This document shows, in pieces, positions 15,014 to 29,340 of a stretch of DNA of 64,000 nt. The stretch comes from Paramecium sonneborni (lineage: Eukaryota > Ciliophora > Oligohymenophorea > Peniculida > Parameciidae). The position numbers and the translations under genes are program-made. The stretch spans positions 528,802-592,801 of the forward strand of contig CAJJDN010000021.1 of NCBI GenBank assembly GCA_905182985.1, written 5' to 3'. The notes under the pieces are model-generated. The model was not told the origin of the DNA, searched no databases, and was given only the letters and a program-made list of their open reading frames with translations. Position 1 is the stretch's first letter. Every line of letters begins with the position of its first letter.

Positions 15014-17738
15014 TCATTTGAATTATTTTTAAGATGAAGGTCGTTTTTATCTAAGTGGTGTATATGGTCTTCTTCTTAATTAAGCTTCCTCATTATCAAT
15101 AACTAAATATTTAGCAAATCCCTTTTTTCTTTAAATTGGTTCTTCTAAGTCCATCCATCTTTATTCTTAATTTGGAGCAGCAGGTAATATAACTTTAGGT
15201 ATTATATCTCCTCTTTTTGAAATGGTTAAAATAGCTTTAATATATTATTAAATATTGTACATCCTTTACATTAAGGCTGATTACCTCCATAATCTGGACA
15301 TGAAAAGATTGTAATTACATTATTGTTTTATCTTTCAAATCCTTCCATAGTTGGTTCATGAGATCGGATTATCATATTAAGAGAGTTTTCTTACAAAAAT
15401 TTATTTATTCTATTTGTTCCAAATCTAAACATCTATTTATTTTAAAATATATCTCTTTCAGGATTTGGCTAATTTTCTAATTCCTCATCTTATAAACATG
15501 GATCAGACCAAAGAAGTTCCAAAGCTATTTTTTATTAATACTTGAATATATTATAATAAGAAATACTGTTTTAGGATCATGAACTATTTCTAATGGTTTC
15601 TATATTAATTCAATTTCATCAATTGTTCGCATTGTTTAACCAATACCACCATGTATACATAAAATTTTATCTTCAATTACTGCAGCTAATGGCATATATT
15701 AAAAAACTCTATTTATTCTTTAGTAAACACTATTTGGATCCATAATATCCTCAGAAAATTTAGTAAAACATTCATCAGCAAAACCAAAAATTTTATTAAC
15801 TTTAGGATCTTCATGATGTCCTCTAAGTAAATGGATTTAATCGGAATATTTTATTTTCAATGTAAATAAAAGTAAAATGATTTCTAATGATCTTGATCCT
15901 CTATCAACATAATCTCCTAAAAATAAATAATCTTATGAATCAATATCACCATTGTATAAATTATCATAAGGAGCTTTAAAGTGATCAAAAAATCTCATTA
16001 AATCCAAATATTGACCATTTAAATTTCCATATATTTTTATTGGTCTTCTCAGTCTAAGTAAATTTGGTTCTTTTTCTAAAATTCTTTAAACTTCATCACA
16101 CAATTTAATTATCATATCCTTTTTAATACCTGTTAATAAATTAGAATTTGGAGGAATTTATTAATAATCTTTAGGAATTAAAAGATTTTACATAAAAGGT
16201 TAACATAATTAATCTAGAAATTATGATTTATTTTATGAATTAGGATCTTAAAATCCTGGACCTAATTTTTTATGCTCGTCTTACAATTTATCAATAGGTA
16301 CTTTCTTGACTTAATTTGTTATATCCTCTTCGGGACCATATGTCATAGCTACTAAAGCTTGATTCGCTAATCTAATATTTTTATTAGTTGCACTTGAAAC
16401 TCTAACTTATTGATATGAATTTTAATCTAAATACTTAGAAGGTATTACTTTTTTATTATTATGCAGAAGCTTATTAATTAGTTTTTTTAAATTAATCTTA
16501 GGTTTGGGCTAAAGAAGAAGAAGGTTTAGGATTAAATGATTAAGAAAATGATTAATCAGCTTTAATAGTATTCAACTACTTTAATAGTTATGGAGTTTAA
16601 GCAAATCTCTTATTCAAATCTAATTTAAGTATTCCTTCAGTTGGTATATTAGGTTGATCTGAATCAAAGCCTCCATGAAGATATAAAAATTATTCGATTA
16701 ACCATGATGAATGTCTGAATCTTTGTATTGCCTAAAATTTATACCAATCAGAGGTTTCTGTATCATATATTTCAAAAGGCAAAGTTTCTCCAACATTATT
16801 AGATCTACCTCCAATAACTAACATTAATGTTCCTAAAAATAAAGTTGAGTGTTAATATCGTTAAGCTGGTTATTCAGTTTATGATCTATATGGTGCTCTA
16901 ACCCAATCCCATCTTCCATCTCTATGTCTTCTTAAACCCCAAGTATCATTCAAAGCACTTTAATCATTAGTACGACCTCCAAAAGCCACCATCATTCCAT
17001 TAGCTGACCCTGTTGAACATAATGCAGCTGAATGATAAACCCTAACATTAGGTTGTTCTGATGAGCATTCCAATTTTTACCATGAATAAGGAGATTTCTC
17101 TAAATTAAAGCTCCAAACATCATTTACAGGTTCTTAACCTGTATTCCCCCCAAAAACTATCAAAAATGGTTTTATTAACACCATTGTATGACCATATCTT
17201 CTTCCTGGTGTTGTTCCAATTACAGGTACTGTTACCCAAGTTCCTGTGTCATCTCTTAATTCAAATACATATAAATTATCATCTGCTAAACCACCACCTC
17301 CAACTGCTCCTCCAAATATAATCATTTGATTTAATTCTATAGCTAATGCTTGATGTGCTGCTCTATTTGTAGGTATATTTCCACTAGCTTCAATTCGTTT
17401 CCATTTTTTTTAAATTATATCTCCAATGTATACATCTCCAGTTATTGTATACCTTCCAGTATCACCAACAGCACCTTTTAAATCTTTATTCTATCTTTAC
17501 CTCCAAATAATGCTATCTTATTAGGTGCTATGACACAAATTGTATGACCAAAACGAGGTTAAGGATTATCTCCACCAAAATTCACACTTTCCATTTTTAT
17601 TTAAATATTTTTTTAACGATTTATGAATTCAAGACTTCTTAGACCTTCAACACCTAAAAAACCTTTCGATCCTAATTTAATTAGATCATCAGCTAAAAAA
17701 CCTTTCTAATTCAAAACATAACAACCAATAATACTCAT
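15014..17738 (-). CDS. PPKL: Kelch-repeat protein phosphatase of the PPKL/BSU1 type, with altered catalytic motifs
   Basis: N-terminal Kelch propeller (about residues 45-420) with repeats such as [20 protein letters not shown] and [19 protein letters not shown], joined to a PP1-like phosphatase domain; this fusion is found in plants (BSU1) and alveolates. In the phosphatase, GDYVDRG (15898-15917), CIHGGIG and [14 protein letters not shown] are intact. The GDxHG motif reads GNLNG (16014-16028) and GNHE reads GHHE (15810-15821), so three expected metal ligands are changed. Start placed at 17738 because the frame stays open with sensible sequence ([18 protein letters not shown]) upstream of a second ATG at 17594. 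At least one intron (26 nt) in the Kelch part is clear, and others are needed downstream. Ends PYTPLRQKRPSSQKQFK, a basic tail. Confidence 0.88.
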
Positions 17739-17967
17739 CATAGAATACTACCATATTAATATTTGATATTTTTTATTTTGTATGTTATTGTTATTTTTTA
17801 CAATCATATTACTCATCCTTTTTTAATACTCATACTCTCATCTACTCTATATTATAATTTTATTTAAACTATAAAATAATCTTTTCATTCTTTTTTTAGC
17901 TAATTTATTCAATTATATATATAACCTTAATAAATTTCATTTCTATTAAAACTAAAAATATTATTAA

Positions 17968-19161
17968 ATGGATTCTAATTTCTCTTAGCAAATTGTAGAA
18001 AAAATTGATAGCATCTATTCATATATTGTCTAATCAGGAAATAAAGATTTGATTTAAAAAACAGAACAAAAAAAAGATGAAATCTATGCAGCTATTCCAA
18101 AACCATCAAGCAAAATTCTATCAAACATGTAAATTCAAGATTATATCAAATAATATTTAAATAATTTCATAAATTATGTAAGCGTTTAAGGTAACCTTTA
18201 ATAATAAGGATGGTCTAAATTTTTTAGATAGTCAGAAAAAACAAAAATCCTCAATATCTTTGTTCAGAAATTCAATAAATTACCAAAATACTTTAAAAGC
18301 TTAGAAATGTAAGATTTATCAGTAAGTACTTTTATTAATGATCAAGATCTAGTTCATAGTAAAGTCCCATTTAATTTTACAGCCAATTCTCATTTATTAG
18401 ATTCCGAGATAGATTATACAGTTTGTATTACATTAATATTTAAGGATTTATGTGATGGGGAAGTATTTTCCCACACTTTAAATGTATAGAAATTAATGAA
18501 AAAAATTCCAATATTAAAATAATTTGAATTTTTAAAGACTTTACAAAACTATTTATTAATGACAGTTTAATAAAACAGGTAGATATTTAGTTTATAATCT
18601 TTGGACTCTATAGTACATTTTTCACCAAAAATAAAGGATTATTAAAATAACAGCAGTCAATAAAATTTTTATTTAATTAAAGATATGGAAATAATCTTAT
18701 CTCCAACTTATAGAATTAAGGTTGTTGATGTATTTTCAACAGAATCTAATAATTTGAATCAAAATTACATAAATAAAAATGAAAAATATAAGTATGATGA
18801 TCAATTATTAATATAAAATGCAAAAAATTATATCATATTACAGCCTTTGGAAGACAAAATTTATCATGATCCAATAACAATTTATGATTTAAAGAAATCA
18901 ATAATAATTAATAATTTTTTAAAAATGCCAAATGAAATATGTGCATAAATTTTATTTGATGGTATAGGATATATATTTGAAGTATTGAAAGAGAAAGAAA
19001 ACTTTTATACAAGTTTATAATATAAAGGTTAAGTTGATTCTATGACAAAAAACATGAATTTTTGTATTGTGATAGGAAATGAATTAAGAATTTAAATAGA
19101 TTCTGAAGGTGGATAATTATTTTTCGATTAAACAGAATATTAAAGTAATCTATTTTTATGA
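17968..19161 (+). CDS. hypothetical protein, 397 aa, intronless
   Basis: Uninterrupted ciliate-code frame of 398 codons from ATG 17968 to TGA 19159-19161. The protein begins MDSNFSQQIVEKIDSIYSYI and has no signal peptide or membrane helix that I can see. It mixes helical stretches (EKTKILNIFVQKFNKLPKYF) with Ile/Val-rich strands (DYTVCITLIFKDLCDGEVF). No family recognised. It is divergent from the PPKL gene across a 229-bp AT-rich spacer that must hold both promoters, and convergent with SF3A1, only 36 bp from its stop. Confidence 0.75.
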
Positions 19162-19197
19162 ATGATTATTTTCATAATATAAAATTATTAATAATAT

Positions 19198-20615
19198 TCA
19201 TTTAGGAGGAGGTGGTGGTGGAGGTGGAGCTGGTCTTGGAGGTTAAGGTCTTTATTAAGGAGGAGGAGGTGGAGGTGGTTTTCTATGATCTTCCTCAAAT
19301 ATATCTGGTCTTTTCTTTTTTAATTATGATAAATGTTCTGCTATCATATTACCTGGTTATAATGTTGTAGTTTTGCTTCTCTCATTTATTTCCTTCTTTA
19401 TTTCACTATAACGAGGATCTTATAATTCTAATTAGATATGTTCATTTATCTAATTTTTAGGAAAATTCTTTCCACATATCTCACATTTTATGAAAACTTG
19501 TTCATTTTACGTTGAAGGTCTTTAATAATTTGATATTATCGGAGCACTACTATCTCCTTATTATCCTGCTTTTTATAATGTTGAATTTAAAGTTATTATT
19601 TATTTTTCTTTTGGTTATTATGGATTATTTATTATTCTAGATACTACTTGCCCTGTTTGCACTAAATTTTATTACTATTCTAAAAATAAATATTTATATT
19701 ACAAAATTATGTTTAATCAGCACCTTTAAAATCCATTTTATCAAATCTTTAAATTCCTTTTTCAAAAACTTTATCTATTCTATCATCCTCTGCAAAATCT
19801 ATTGTTTCACAAATAGTAAAATCATTCCAATCAATCATAGCCATTTATTCTATAATATTAAATATCTATATTACATTTCTCATCTTCATCCTATTATTAT
19901 TTTCTATCTTTTTCTTCTTTCAAATAAATCTCATACTCAAATTTTTCTTGACATCTTTAATATATTACTTATCTATCCTAAACATATGTTAACAATCTAT
20001 CAATTTCTTCTTTTTTTGGTTACAAGCATTTTGTATATGCATCTACTAAATTAGAAAAGAACTGAAATAAATCATGAGTTGGTTTTAAAAAATCATATTA
20101 TGGATTCATCTTTTCTCTTTCTGTCAAAGCAACTAAAAATTTCTTACCATTCTTTGCTATAAAAATTGCAGTGTGCTTAATTATGTCTAAATCTAATGCA
20201 GACAAATTTCTTGGTTATTCTACTGTAAATTAATCATTTGGAGGTGCCTTTACTACTTTTTTTGGTTATTCACTTTTAGGTACTGGTTTAGATTTCTAAT
20301 CTTCTTCTTCTTATATTGGAGCTAAAAAATAATAATAATTTATCAAATACCAACTAACCCTCTGGCAAACTCTGTTATTTTATTTTCATAATATGGTCTA
20401 TATGGATCATCTCTTCTCAAAAAACAAAAATTTGGATTGCTTAATTCTTTTTGCATTACAAGATCTTCAAATGTTGCACCATTTTTAGCCACGTATTCTG
20501 CAGTCTTATCAGCATATTCTAAAAATAGATATATTCTAGTACTTTTTATATTTGGTGGAGGAATTACTATATTTGATGATCTATTTTTTATTAATAATTA
20601 AGTTTCTAGCACCAT
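19198..20615 (-). CDS. SF3A1: splicing factor 3A subunit 1 (SF3A1/Prp21), 446 aa
   Basis: A U2 snRNP component acting in branch-point recognition. Two SURP modules are clear: the first, after the typical lead-in VIPPPN, reads TAEYVAKNGATFEDLVMQKE and continues DDPYRPYYENKITEFARG; the second reads HTAIFIAKNGKKFLVALTER. Downstream come a short acidic/Met region (MAMIDWNDFTICETIDFAED), a CxxC/HxxxE-type element (CEICGKNFPKNQINEHIQ) and a Pro-rich tail ending in eight prolines and Lys. Introns of 29, 25 and 23 nt give exactly 447 codons. The C-terminal ubiquitin-like domain found in animal SF3A1 is absent: the protein stops after the Pro tract. Start at 20615 chosen as the first ATG upstream of the conserved SURP lead-in. 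Confidence 0.9.
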
Positions 20616-20890
20616 TTAAAATAATTATTAATTATATAATTTAATTATATGTAAAATTTCAATTTTATCAAAGGAACAAAAATAATAGATAGCTTATACT
20701 CTCCAAACCAAAAAATAATATATTGTTAAGGAAACAAAATCAGCTCAAAATTACATTCTAATTTAAGACTTAATTCTTATTACATTAAATTATTTCTAAA
20801 AATTTATATTGAGTCATGAATTAATTTTAAAAAAATATTAGAATTATTTATATAACTTTAATTATAATTTCTTTTTATATTATTTCATAA

Positions 20891-23800
20891 ATGTACATAG
20901 AAATATTTCTAATCTTAACTTCATTATCATATCAGCTCTATTATTGTAAAGTTTTACTTTTGTCACCTTAATATCCCACTTAACAAAATATTTTGAATAT
21001 TAAGGATAATTGCAATTATGGTGTTTTTACTTACTATACCCCATTAAACTAATTGATAAATATAGCAAAAACACTAGATTCGCCTTAATAATTCTAGTCA
21101 CATCTATTTTCAGCTTATTTTAAAGACCATACTATTATTGCATATCAAAGCATAAATGCTGAATTATATGAAATTTATCATGTGATAAAAATATAGTTGA
21201 CTTTAGATACTTTCTAGGAATATAAATTTCAATAAGATTATTTATAATACGAAGGTTAAGAAGTAGGAACGATTTTCAGTTATTCTTAGTAGCAATAATT
21301 ACTAAAATTAAAAGTTTATACAAAATATAAAATGGATACAATTGAGATTGATAATATTATTTTATCATAATAAAACGTCTAATTTAGATTTGGTGGAATA
21401 AATAAGGATTTAAATCTTAAGGGATTTTAAGGAATTTTATTTCAAGTTCTATGTGAAACTTATTTTGAAAAAATTGAATATCTATATTCTATCTATTGTT
21501 ATGAATCACGCAAGGATTATTCAATTGAATCCATGCAATATGTATCTACAAAAGTAAATAACCTCAATATGCCTGTTGTAATATATTAAGAATTTTAAAT
21601 GTAGCTTTGGAATAAATTTGAAACTAAAATATTTTCCTAAAGTTTGATTTAGTTTTTGGTTATTGATACATAAAAGGAAATTAATCCTAATTACTCTCTG
21701 GGAAGATATACATTTTAGTTATACTATCAATTTTAAAGTGATTAGGAATTAATAATTTATTGTAAATATTATTCTTTTGAGTTTCCATATAACTATTACA
21801 ATGAAGATTACATAAAATCATTAATTAAAGAAAAATAAATAATTAATATTGATCCAAGAGATATAAATAATTGGCATTATATTAAAATTTAATATCAGAA
21901 TGAAATTCTTCTAATATAAATTTATTTTCCAGATTTAAATTAAAATATAATAGTAGAGATATAATAGGTAAGATAATTCTCTTAAACTGCAAGTTAGATA
22001 ATAATAAATGCAAAATCAGATTAGGATTTATAAATATAAGGTTAGATTGCTTCTTTAATTTTTAATGCTTGTATGTCAGATTTTAGTAACTTTAAACCTT
22101 GTCATTTATCATGCACTACATGTTTTGGCCCATTTTATAATAATTGTTTATCATGTGAAGAGAATTCAAATCGAGTGTATAATGAAGTTGAATCAACATG
22201 CACTTGTCGTCTTTGGACTTTAGAAAAAAATAATAATCAATGTTATAATTTGCTAGAAGACTCTTTTGTATAGATTGAATATGAATAGACTTCAGATATT
22301 TAAGGTTATGATTAGATAGAACCTGAAATAATTTGCGCTTTTGGCTATTTTTTATATGATGGAGAATGTATTAGATGGTAATTAATTCTTTTACATTTAG
22401 TCCCTCTTAATCATAAAATGGATATATAATATGTATTGAATGTTTAATGAATTGGAAAACATGGATATTTAATACTACTTGTATTAATTATGAAATAATA
22501 AATAGTAAATGGAAAGATATTTATATGTATTCAAAAGTGGATTTGATAGATTTAATGTAAAATAGATTGTATACCTACGGTGATGATGAATTAAGAGTAT
22601 GTAATTATTGTTTTACTTTTTGTGATCCTATTCAGACCTCTTTGAACTGTCATAAACTTAATGTGAATCATTTAGGATAATAAGCCTATGTCTATTGTTT
22701 TTTTGAATATGATGAAATCAATTAAGTTTGTTTACCAAAATAAACAATCGAGAATTATAATGAAAACACTTGTGGTTTTAAATGCTTAAAATGTAATTCC
22801 TATAACAAAATCTGTCTATAATGTGTTAATAAGAATGATATTCTTTAATTAAATAAATAAGATTGTCAATAATGTACAATCCCTTATTGTAAATATTGCT
22901 TTTAATATCTTCCTGATGATGAAATTATAATATCTACTTTGATAAATTAAGTTAATTAAAATTTTCAATTTGAATAAGAATCTGAAATTTTAAATGAAGA
23001 TTATTTAATAGGATGTGCATTATGTGAATAAAATTACATTTTTAACTTTCTATCAATGAAATGCGAACCTAAATAATCTAATAATAATTTATGCACTGAT
23101 TATTATATCAATGAATAAGGCAATCAAATTTGTTTGACTACATTAACAAAAGATTTTAATTAAGGATATGAAATATCTGATTGCACAGATTTTATTGAAA
23201 AATGTATTAAATGTATTTAATCAAATAGAAAAAAACTTTTTTGTACTTAATGTTCTAATGGGTATTATATAAATAATTAGGGTTTATGCAATTAATGTAA
23301 TTAATAATTTACTGAATGTTTACCTGATTACATTATAGCAAATAATACATTTATTACACAAGTTTAACCATTTCTTTAAGCCATATCCAAAAACTATCAA
23401 ATAGCATTTAGTAACTTTCAATATCAGGATATTTATGGCATTTGCAAAGGAAGCTAACTTTACTCTAGGTTATGTTTCATTGAATTTTAAATTCCTTATT
23501 GTTTGCAATATTCCACAGATTCTTGCTTAGAATGTCAATCAAGTCAATATTTAGAAAAAATTACACTTTATGAAGGTAGATGTTTCAAGTGTCCTTATTA
23601 ATGTTTATATTGTTAACCTTAAACACTCACAGAATAATTATATTGTTTATAAACTAATTTTGAATAACTTTCTATTGATTAATTAACTGGTAGGCCTATA
23701 CCAAAAGCACAGAACAATGTGAAATACATTTAGAATCTAATATACTCTTTCGACAACTATATTTAATTTTATGAAATTGAAAGCAACCTTACATTCTCAA

Positions 23801-26800
23801 CAATTACAATTAATATTGATGTATATATCTAGTATTTTAATAATTTTCTTGTTGATATACCATATGGAAATCCTATTTATAGTGAATTATATATTAGCAA
23901 ATTGATTATTAATTCTAAATTAGAAGAATTAATGGTTTGTCCCTTTGGCTTTAAAATATACGATTTTAATGAAATAATTATTAAAGATTTTTAAATTTCA
24001 CTAAATGAACAATTTTGTGGGAATATACTCAATATTCGATCCGTTAATGGAACTAAGCTAACATTTTAAAATATTACAATTACACTAGAACAATAAATAA
24101 ATTTACATAAAATTTTGTTTACTTTGGACGATATAAATTTTCTAGAATTTCATTCAGTAACATTTGATTTTATTTAAATCTAAAATATTCCTATGTTTTA
24201 TATTAAATAAAACAAAACGTAAAATGGTTTAAGTATGAGGCTAGAAAATGTCATATTTAAAAACTGCTTCCTTCTTAACACTAGTATAATATAAGTAGAT
24301 CTCACAGATCCTAATAACGTAGAGAATTTTATGTATTTTAATAACCTTACCTTTATCAATTGTACATTTAAATTTTCTCATTTAATTTTAATTGCTGGGG
24401 AACAGAATAAATTGTTCTTATCATACATTAGTTTTTCCGAAGTATCAATTATGAATTCCATGATAGAGGGATTTTCATTTATAAAAAACTATTAAGCAAA
24501 TTCTTAAATTATTTAAGGTATTAAAATTTAATAATGTAATTTAACCAAAACTAATTTATTTTTGATACATAGTTCTGCTCAATTCTAAAATATCGAAATT
24601 GCTGAAACAAAATTTTTTAATTCTAGTTTACTTTCAAGCTAATCTAATTCAAGATTATTTCAATACTCCTTAAAACTTGAGATTTCACAACTATATCTTA
24701 TTGACATATTCTCAAATAGTAACTTAATTAAAATTTATCATGATTACTATATGGATATTAAAATCTAAACTATTTTAATTGATATTTTAAATTAGACTGT
24801 GGATTAAAATTAAATATATTTTCTCATTTCTATTTAAGCTAAAAATATTTTAATTTAAGATTATTTTTGCTCAAAAATTATTTCCTCCAGTTTTTAAATT
24901 AATATTATTAATTCAATGTACATTAAAGTTTAGAATGTATAAATTTATGGTTTACAATCTATTAATTTGATAAGTCATGAAAGATAATTAGATTTTAATT
25001 TTGAACCAACTTTACAAAATTTAATTCATATTCAGAGTTCGAAATTTATTACATTTATAGGATTTAATATCACCAATTTAAAAATCTAAAATTCAAATTT
25101 CATTAAATTATCAGATGATTCAAATGTTCTGGAAGTGTTAGTTTCTGGCTTTTAAATTAAGAATATAATACTTATTTAAGAATTTGGAATTTATGAAACA
25201 TCTTTAATTTAATTTTAAAATAGTAAAGCATCAAAAGTAGTTTTTGATAATTTTTAATTTTCATATATTTTTGGTAACTCTTACGAGAAAATTAGAAAAA
25301 CCTCTATTTAATTATCTCTCATTTCTTTTCTATCATTTTAGAGTGAAATTATGCTTACCAATTTTAAATTCGATAATACTCTTATTACATATACTTCAAA
25401 TGCCCTTGTTTATATTGAATCAAAACAAATTTTAATATAAAATTTAACAAGTACATTTGCTAATATACATACTGATTGGTTATATTAGTACATAAATACC
25501 ATTTATTCTAATTTATCAATAAAAGTCTTGGAGTAGTTGTTCCCTATATAATCTGAAGGAAGTGTTTTTAATATTTAATCTTAGTATCTAACATTTATCA
25601 ACATGTCTTCAATGTTTTCAAAAGCTCTCTAAGGGGGATTTTGCAAAATTGAATTAGTTTTAGAAAGTGAATTTATTATAAATAATTTATCAATTATAGA
25701 AAGTATAGCAATAGGGGAAAAGGAAAGTAAAGGAGGAGCCTTTTATGTAAATGCAAAGGATTCAAGTTTGCTTATGAAATTCATTAATATTTAGATTAAA
25801 AATTCTTACAGTCTTTATGATGGGGGTTTCTTGTATTTAATTCCTTCTAATATTTATAATCGACTTGAATTCAGAAATATTACTGCTTAAAATGTTATAT
25901 CGTTATTTAGAGGCTTTTTTAGTATAGAATTTTCTCTTTAATCCTAATATAATTTTGTTATTTTAAGCAAGATTTAAGCAAATGTATATTTTGATGCATT
26001 TTTAAATAATACAAATTAATATTAAGAATTAAATGAGAATGAATTATCTTATATTAGGGAAAATAATGGATATTTTTATCTTGCTTACTGGTATTCAAAA
26101 TTTTATAATTTAGTAATTTAACTATTAATGATATTTTTTTGAGTTTTGATGTAATTAATTAACCTGTCTTCTCTTTGACCAAAATTGAAAATATGAAAAT
26201 TTTAAATATTAATTTATAAGTTGGAGAACTATTGACTAATTCTTTGATCTTATTTGAATCATATAAAAGTATATTATAAATATTTTTGTAGATTCTCGAT
26301 TGAAATATTTACACATTAATCAATTAACATTATAATAAAACTAATTTAGATTATCTTCATTTTATAAAGAACCATGTTTCTAAATATAAAAATAAGAGAT
26401 ACTTCTCTTAGAGAATTCATAAGCTATTTCATTTTTTTTGAAACAAAAGAATTGCTTAATAACTTAGATTATACTTAGAAGTCTGCCTCCAGATTAATTA
26501 ATATCAATTAAATTTTTTGATGATTAGCAAAAGTTCTTAATTTAAGATTTGACTATTGTTTAATTTTCTCATATAACGTTTTAACTTGGTTTATTTAACA
26601 TTCATTATTAAAAGTATTTTAAGTCAAGATTGGAATAATTAAACTTTATCAATAATAGTTGTAGTTCAAACAATAAACTCAATATTAGTTCATAATAATT
26701 AGGACAAGAAGAATAAATTATTTTGAAAAGACATGTATTTTATAATAATTCAAATTCTAAAGATGGATAAGTTTCTATTTCAAATGTTAAATTTAAAATA

Positions 26801-29258
26801 TAATAATCTTTATACATTCATAATACTGCTTTATAAAAAGGAGGAGCAATATACCTTTAAAACTCTCCTTTCTATATAAAAAATTCAGTGATATCAGAAA
26901 ACGAGGCAAATCAAGGTGGTGGAATATTTAATAATAAAATTTTTAAAAATGATCGAGTAAAATCTTTATCAACAACTTTATTTTTTAATAATAGAGCACT
27001 TTACAAGACAAATAATTATGGATAAGAGTATTATTAATTAAAAATTTATACAAATGTATAGATTAATTATATTATAAATAATTCATTTGAAAATAAATAT
27101 TCAACATAAAATGGAATTATATTGCTGCATCTACCTAGTGGTTAATAATTATAATCATATAGAGAATTTGATATGAAAAGTTTAACATTTAGTAATAATT
27201 CTTTTATTTTAAAATTGAGAATTTAAAATTATTTTTAAGAAGATTAAACTCTAAATGATTTGTAAACTTTATGCAATATAGAATAAGATTTACTGAATGA
27301 AGATTTTACAATATTATAGAATAATTTTTCTTATACTTAGAAATAATTTAATACTGATGAAAATGCACTTAATTTAGAAGATACTTCTTTTATTTTAAAT
27401 CCATATACCAATAATCAATTATTAGTAAGAATTAGTTGTGATGCCATCGAGGATGCAAATTATAAATTTAATTTTTATGTTAAAACAATTAAATGTTAAA
27501 TGGGAGAATATTTCCTAGATGATTAATGTCTAGCTTGTAATGCATCAAAAGGATATTATAGTATAAATCCTCTTATTGGTTAATGCGAAAAATCAAATCC
27601 ATATTATATAAGAAATCATACTGAAAATTTATTAGATTTATACCCAGGAGTTTGGAGATATAATTTATATTCATCAATTTTAGAGTAATGTTCGAATTAA
27701 CCAAAAAATTGTCTTGGAGGATGGAAAATTGGAGATGAAACATGTTTGAAAGGAACTATTGGAGCCCTTTGTTAAGAATGTGATCTATACAATACAAGAG
27801 GACTTGGGAAGTATTCAAAAACAGCAGAATATACTTGTTTACTATGTGGAAATCAGGGAATAATATTATTAGAATTTTTCTTTGTTTTTATTTGGGTTTT
27901 GATATAGATTACTTTAACAGTCAAAAGTACCCAGTTATAGAATTAAAACTTTCTTTATTGCAAAGCATAAACTAAAATGTATGATATACTTGTGCGATTA
28001 TCTTAAGGTATTAATAGTTTTTTAATCTTAGATCAATCAGGAACTGTTATTAAATTAATTAGTAATTACTTTTAGATAATTTTAGTTGTTTATACTTTTT
28101 AATTGAATTTTATATCTGATATTGAGGATCTATTTAAATTTGTTGGAAATGCCACATATTCTAATACAAATAATTTTGACTGTTATCTCTCTAATATGGA
28201 TATAGATTATATTTATTTAAATCTTGCTTTCATTATTTTAGTTCAAATAATTCAGTATATATTATTTATTTCGCTTTCATTTTTACTTTACCAATTATAA
28301 CTTAACAAATTCTCCCAAGAAACAATTTATTCATCATTCTTTTATTTATATTTATCAGGCTTTTTAAATTTAATTAAAATGTAAAATTAATATTTATAAT
28401 TTTAGACTATCTTCTTTATTAACCCCAAAGATGTATGGAAATCAGGAATGGATAAGTGCAAATGTTGCTCATAAATATTGGACTCCTGTACATTTAAGAG
28501 CTGTTTATTTTTTTATTATACCTTTGATGATTTGCTTTGGTTTGATTTTTCCAATTATTTTATTTATAACTCTTAATCAGAATAAAAAGAATTTTAATAA
28601 TTATTCTATTAAACAAAAATTTGGGTATCTCTTTAATGAATATTAAAAAAATTATTATTATTGGGAATTAATCAGATTAAGTTAAAGACTTTTACTTACT
28701 TTAATTATTGTTTTATTATAAGATTTTATTTTTACTAAAGGGATCTTATTAATTTGTTTACTTTTTACTTATTACCTAATTTTTACGAATAGTAAACCTT
28801 ATAATGTAGGAAAATTAAATAAATTTGAAATAGATTGTTTAATTCTTTGCACAATCTCTTTATTATTATGCCTTATTTAATTTTCAATATAAGATAAATC
28901 CATTATTATAAATTACATCATTTAAATTTTAATTTTAATTTCATTACTATATCTTGTATATTAAAGTATAATTAAATTTATTTCTGTTCATATTTCAAAA
29001 TATGAAGGATTATTAGATACTATTAAATTGGTTATAAAAAAATACATTAAAATAGAATTTGTTTAAAAGTCAAAATATTTAGAATTAAATGTTGAAAGGA
29101 GAAGTAGAATCAAACGATTGTTTAGGATTTTGAAAGATCGTATAAATAAAAGACAGAAACAACCTGCAGTACTTACGAACATATTTTCAGATCATAGATA
29201 TACTTAGATTTCATTGGAAGGAAAAGATGAACAAAGTTAAAAATAAAGACTTTTTTGA
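20891..29258 (+). CDS. giant Cys-rich, beta-helix-like surface protein with multi-TM tail (paralogue 2)
   Basis: About 2,700-2,800 residues. Signal peptide MYIEIFLILTSLSYQLYY; LamG-like head; Cys-rich repeats (CTTCFGPFYNNCLSC, and again at 22580-23650); a long beta-helix-like body in which around 26838-26960 the motifs GGAIYLQNSPFYIKNSV and QGGGIFNN resemble polymorphic beta-helix adhesins; a second Cys-rich knot (CLACNASKGYYS, GTIGALCQEC); then membrane helices (FFFVFIWVLIQITLTVKSTQ) and a basic cytoplasmic tail ending QKQRLF at TGA 29256-29258. Small introns of about 23-25 nt were confirmed near 22379, 26092 and 28380. The layout is shared with the minus-strand gene at 4276-12653. Likely a plasma-membrane or secretory protein; no biochemical role is known. 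Convergent with the TMBIM-like gene, 82 bp away. Confidence 0.82.
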
Positions 29259-29340
29259 GAAATTATTAATAATGATATTAAATAAGTTATTATATATTTT
29301 TTTCCCTTCAGAAATCCATTCTATTATATATTATGTTATA

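Noticed and set aside
17134..17325. Minus-strand 63-aa Gly-rich ORF
   Set aside because: Internal Kelch blades of the PPKL gene, not a gene of its own.
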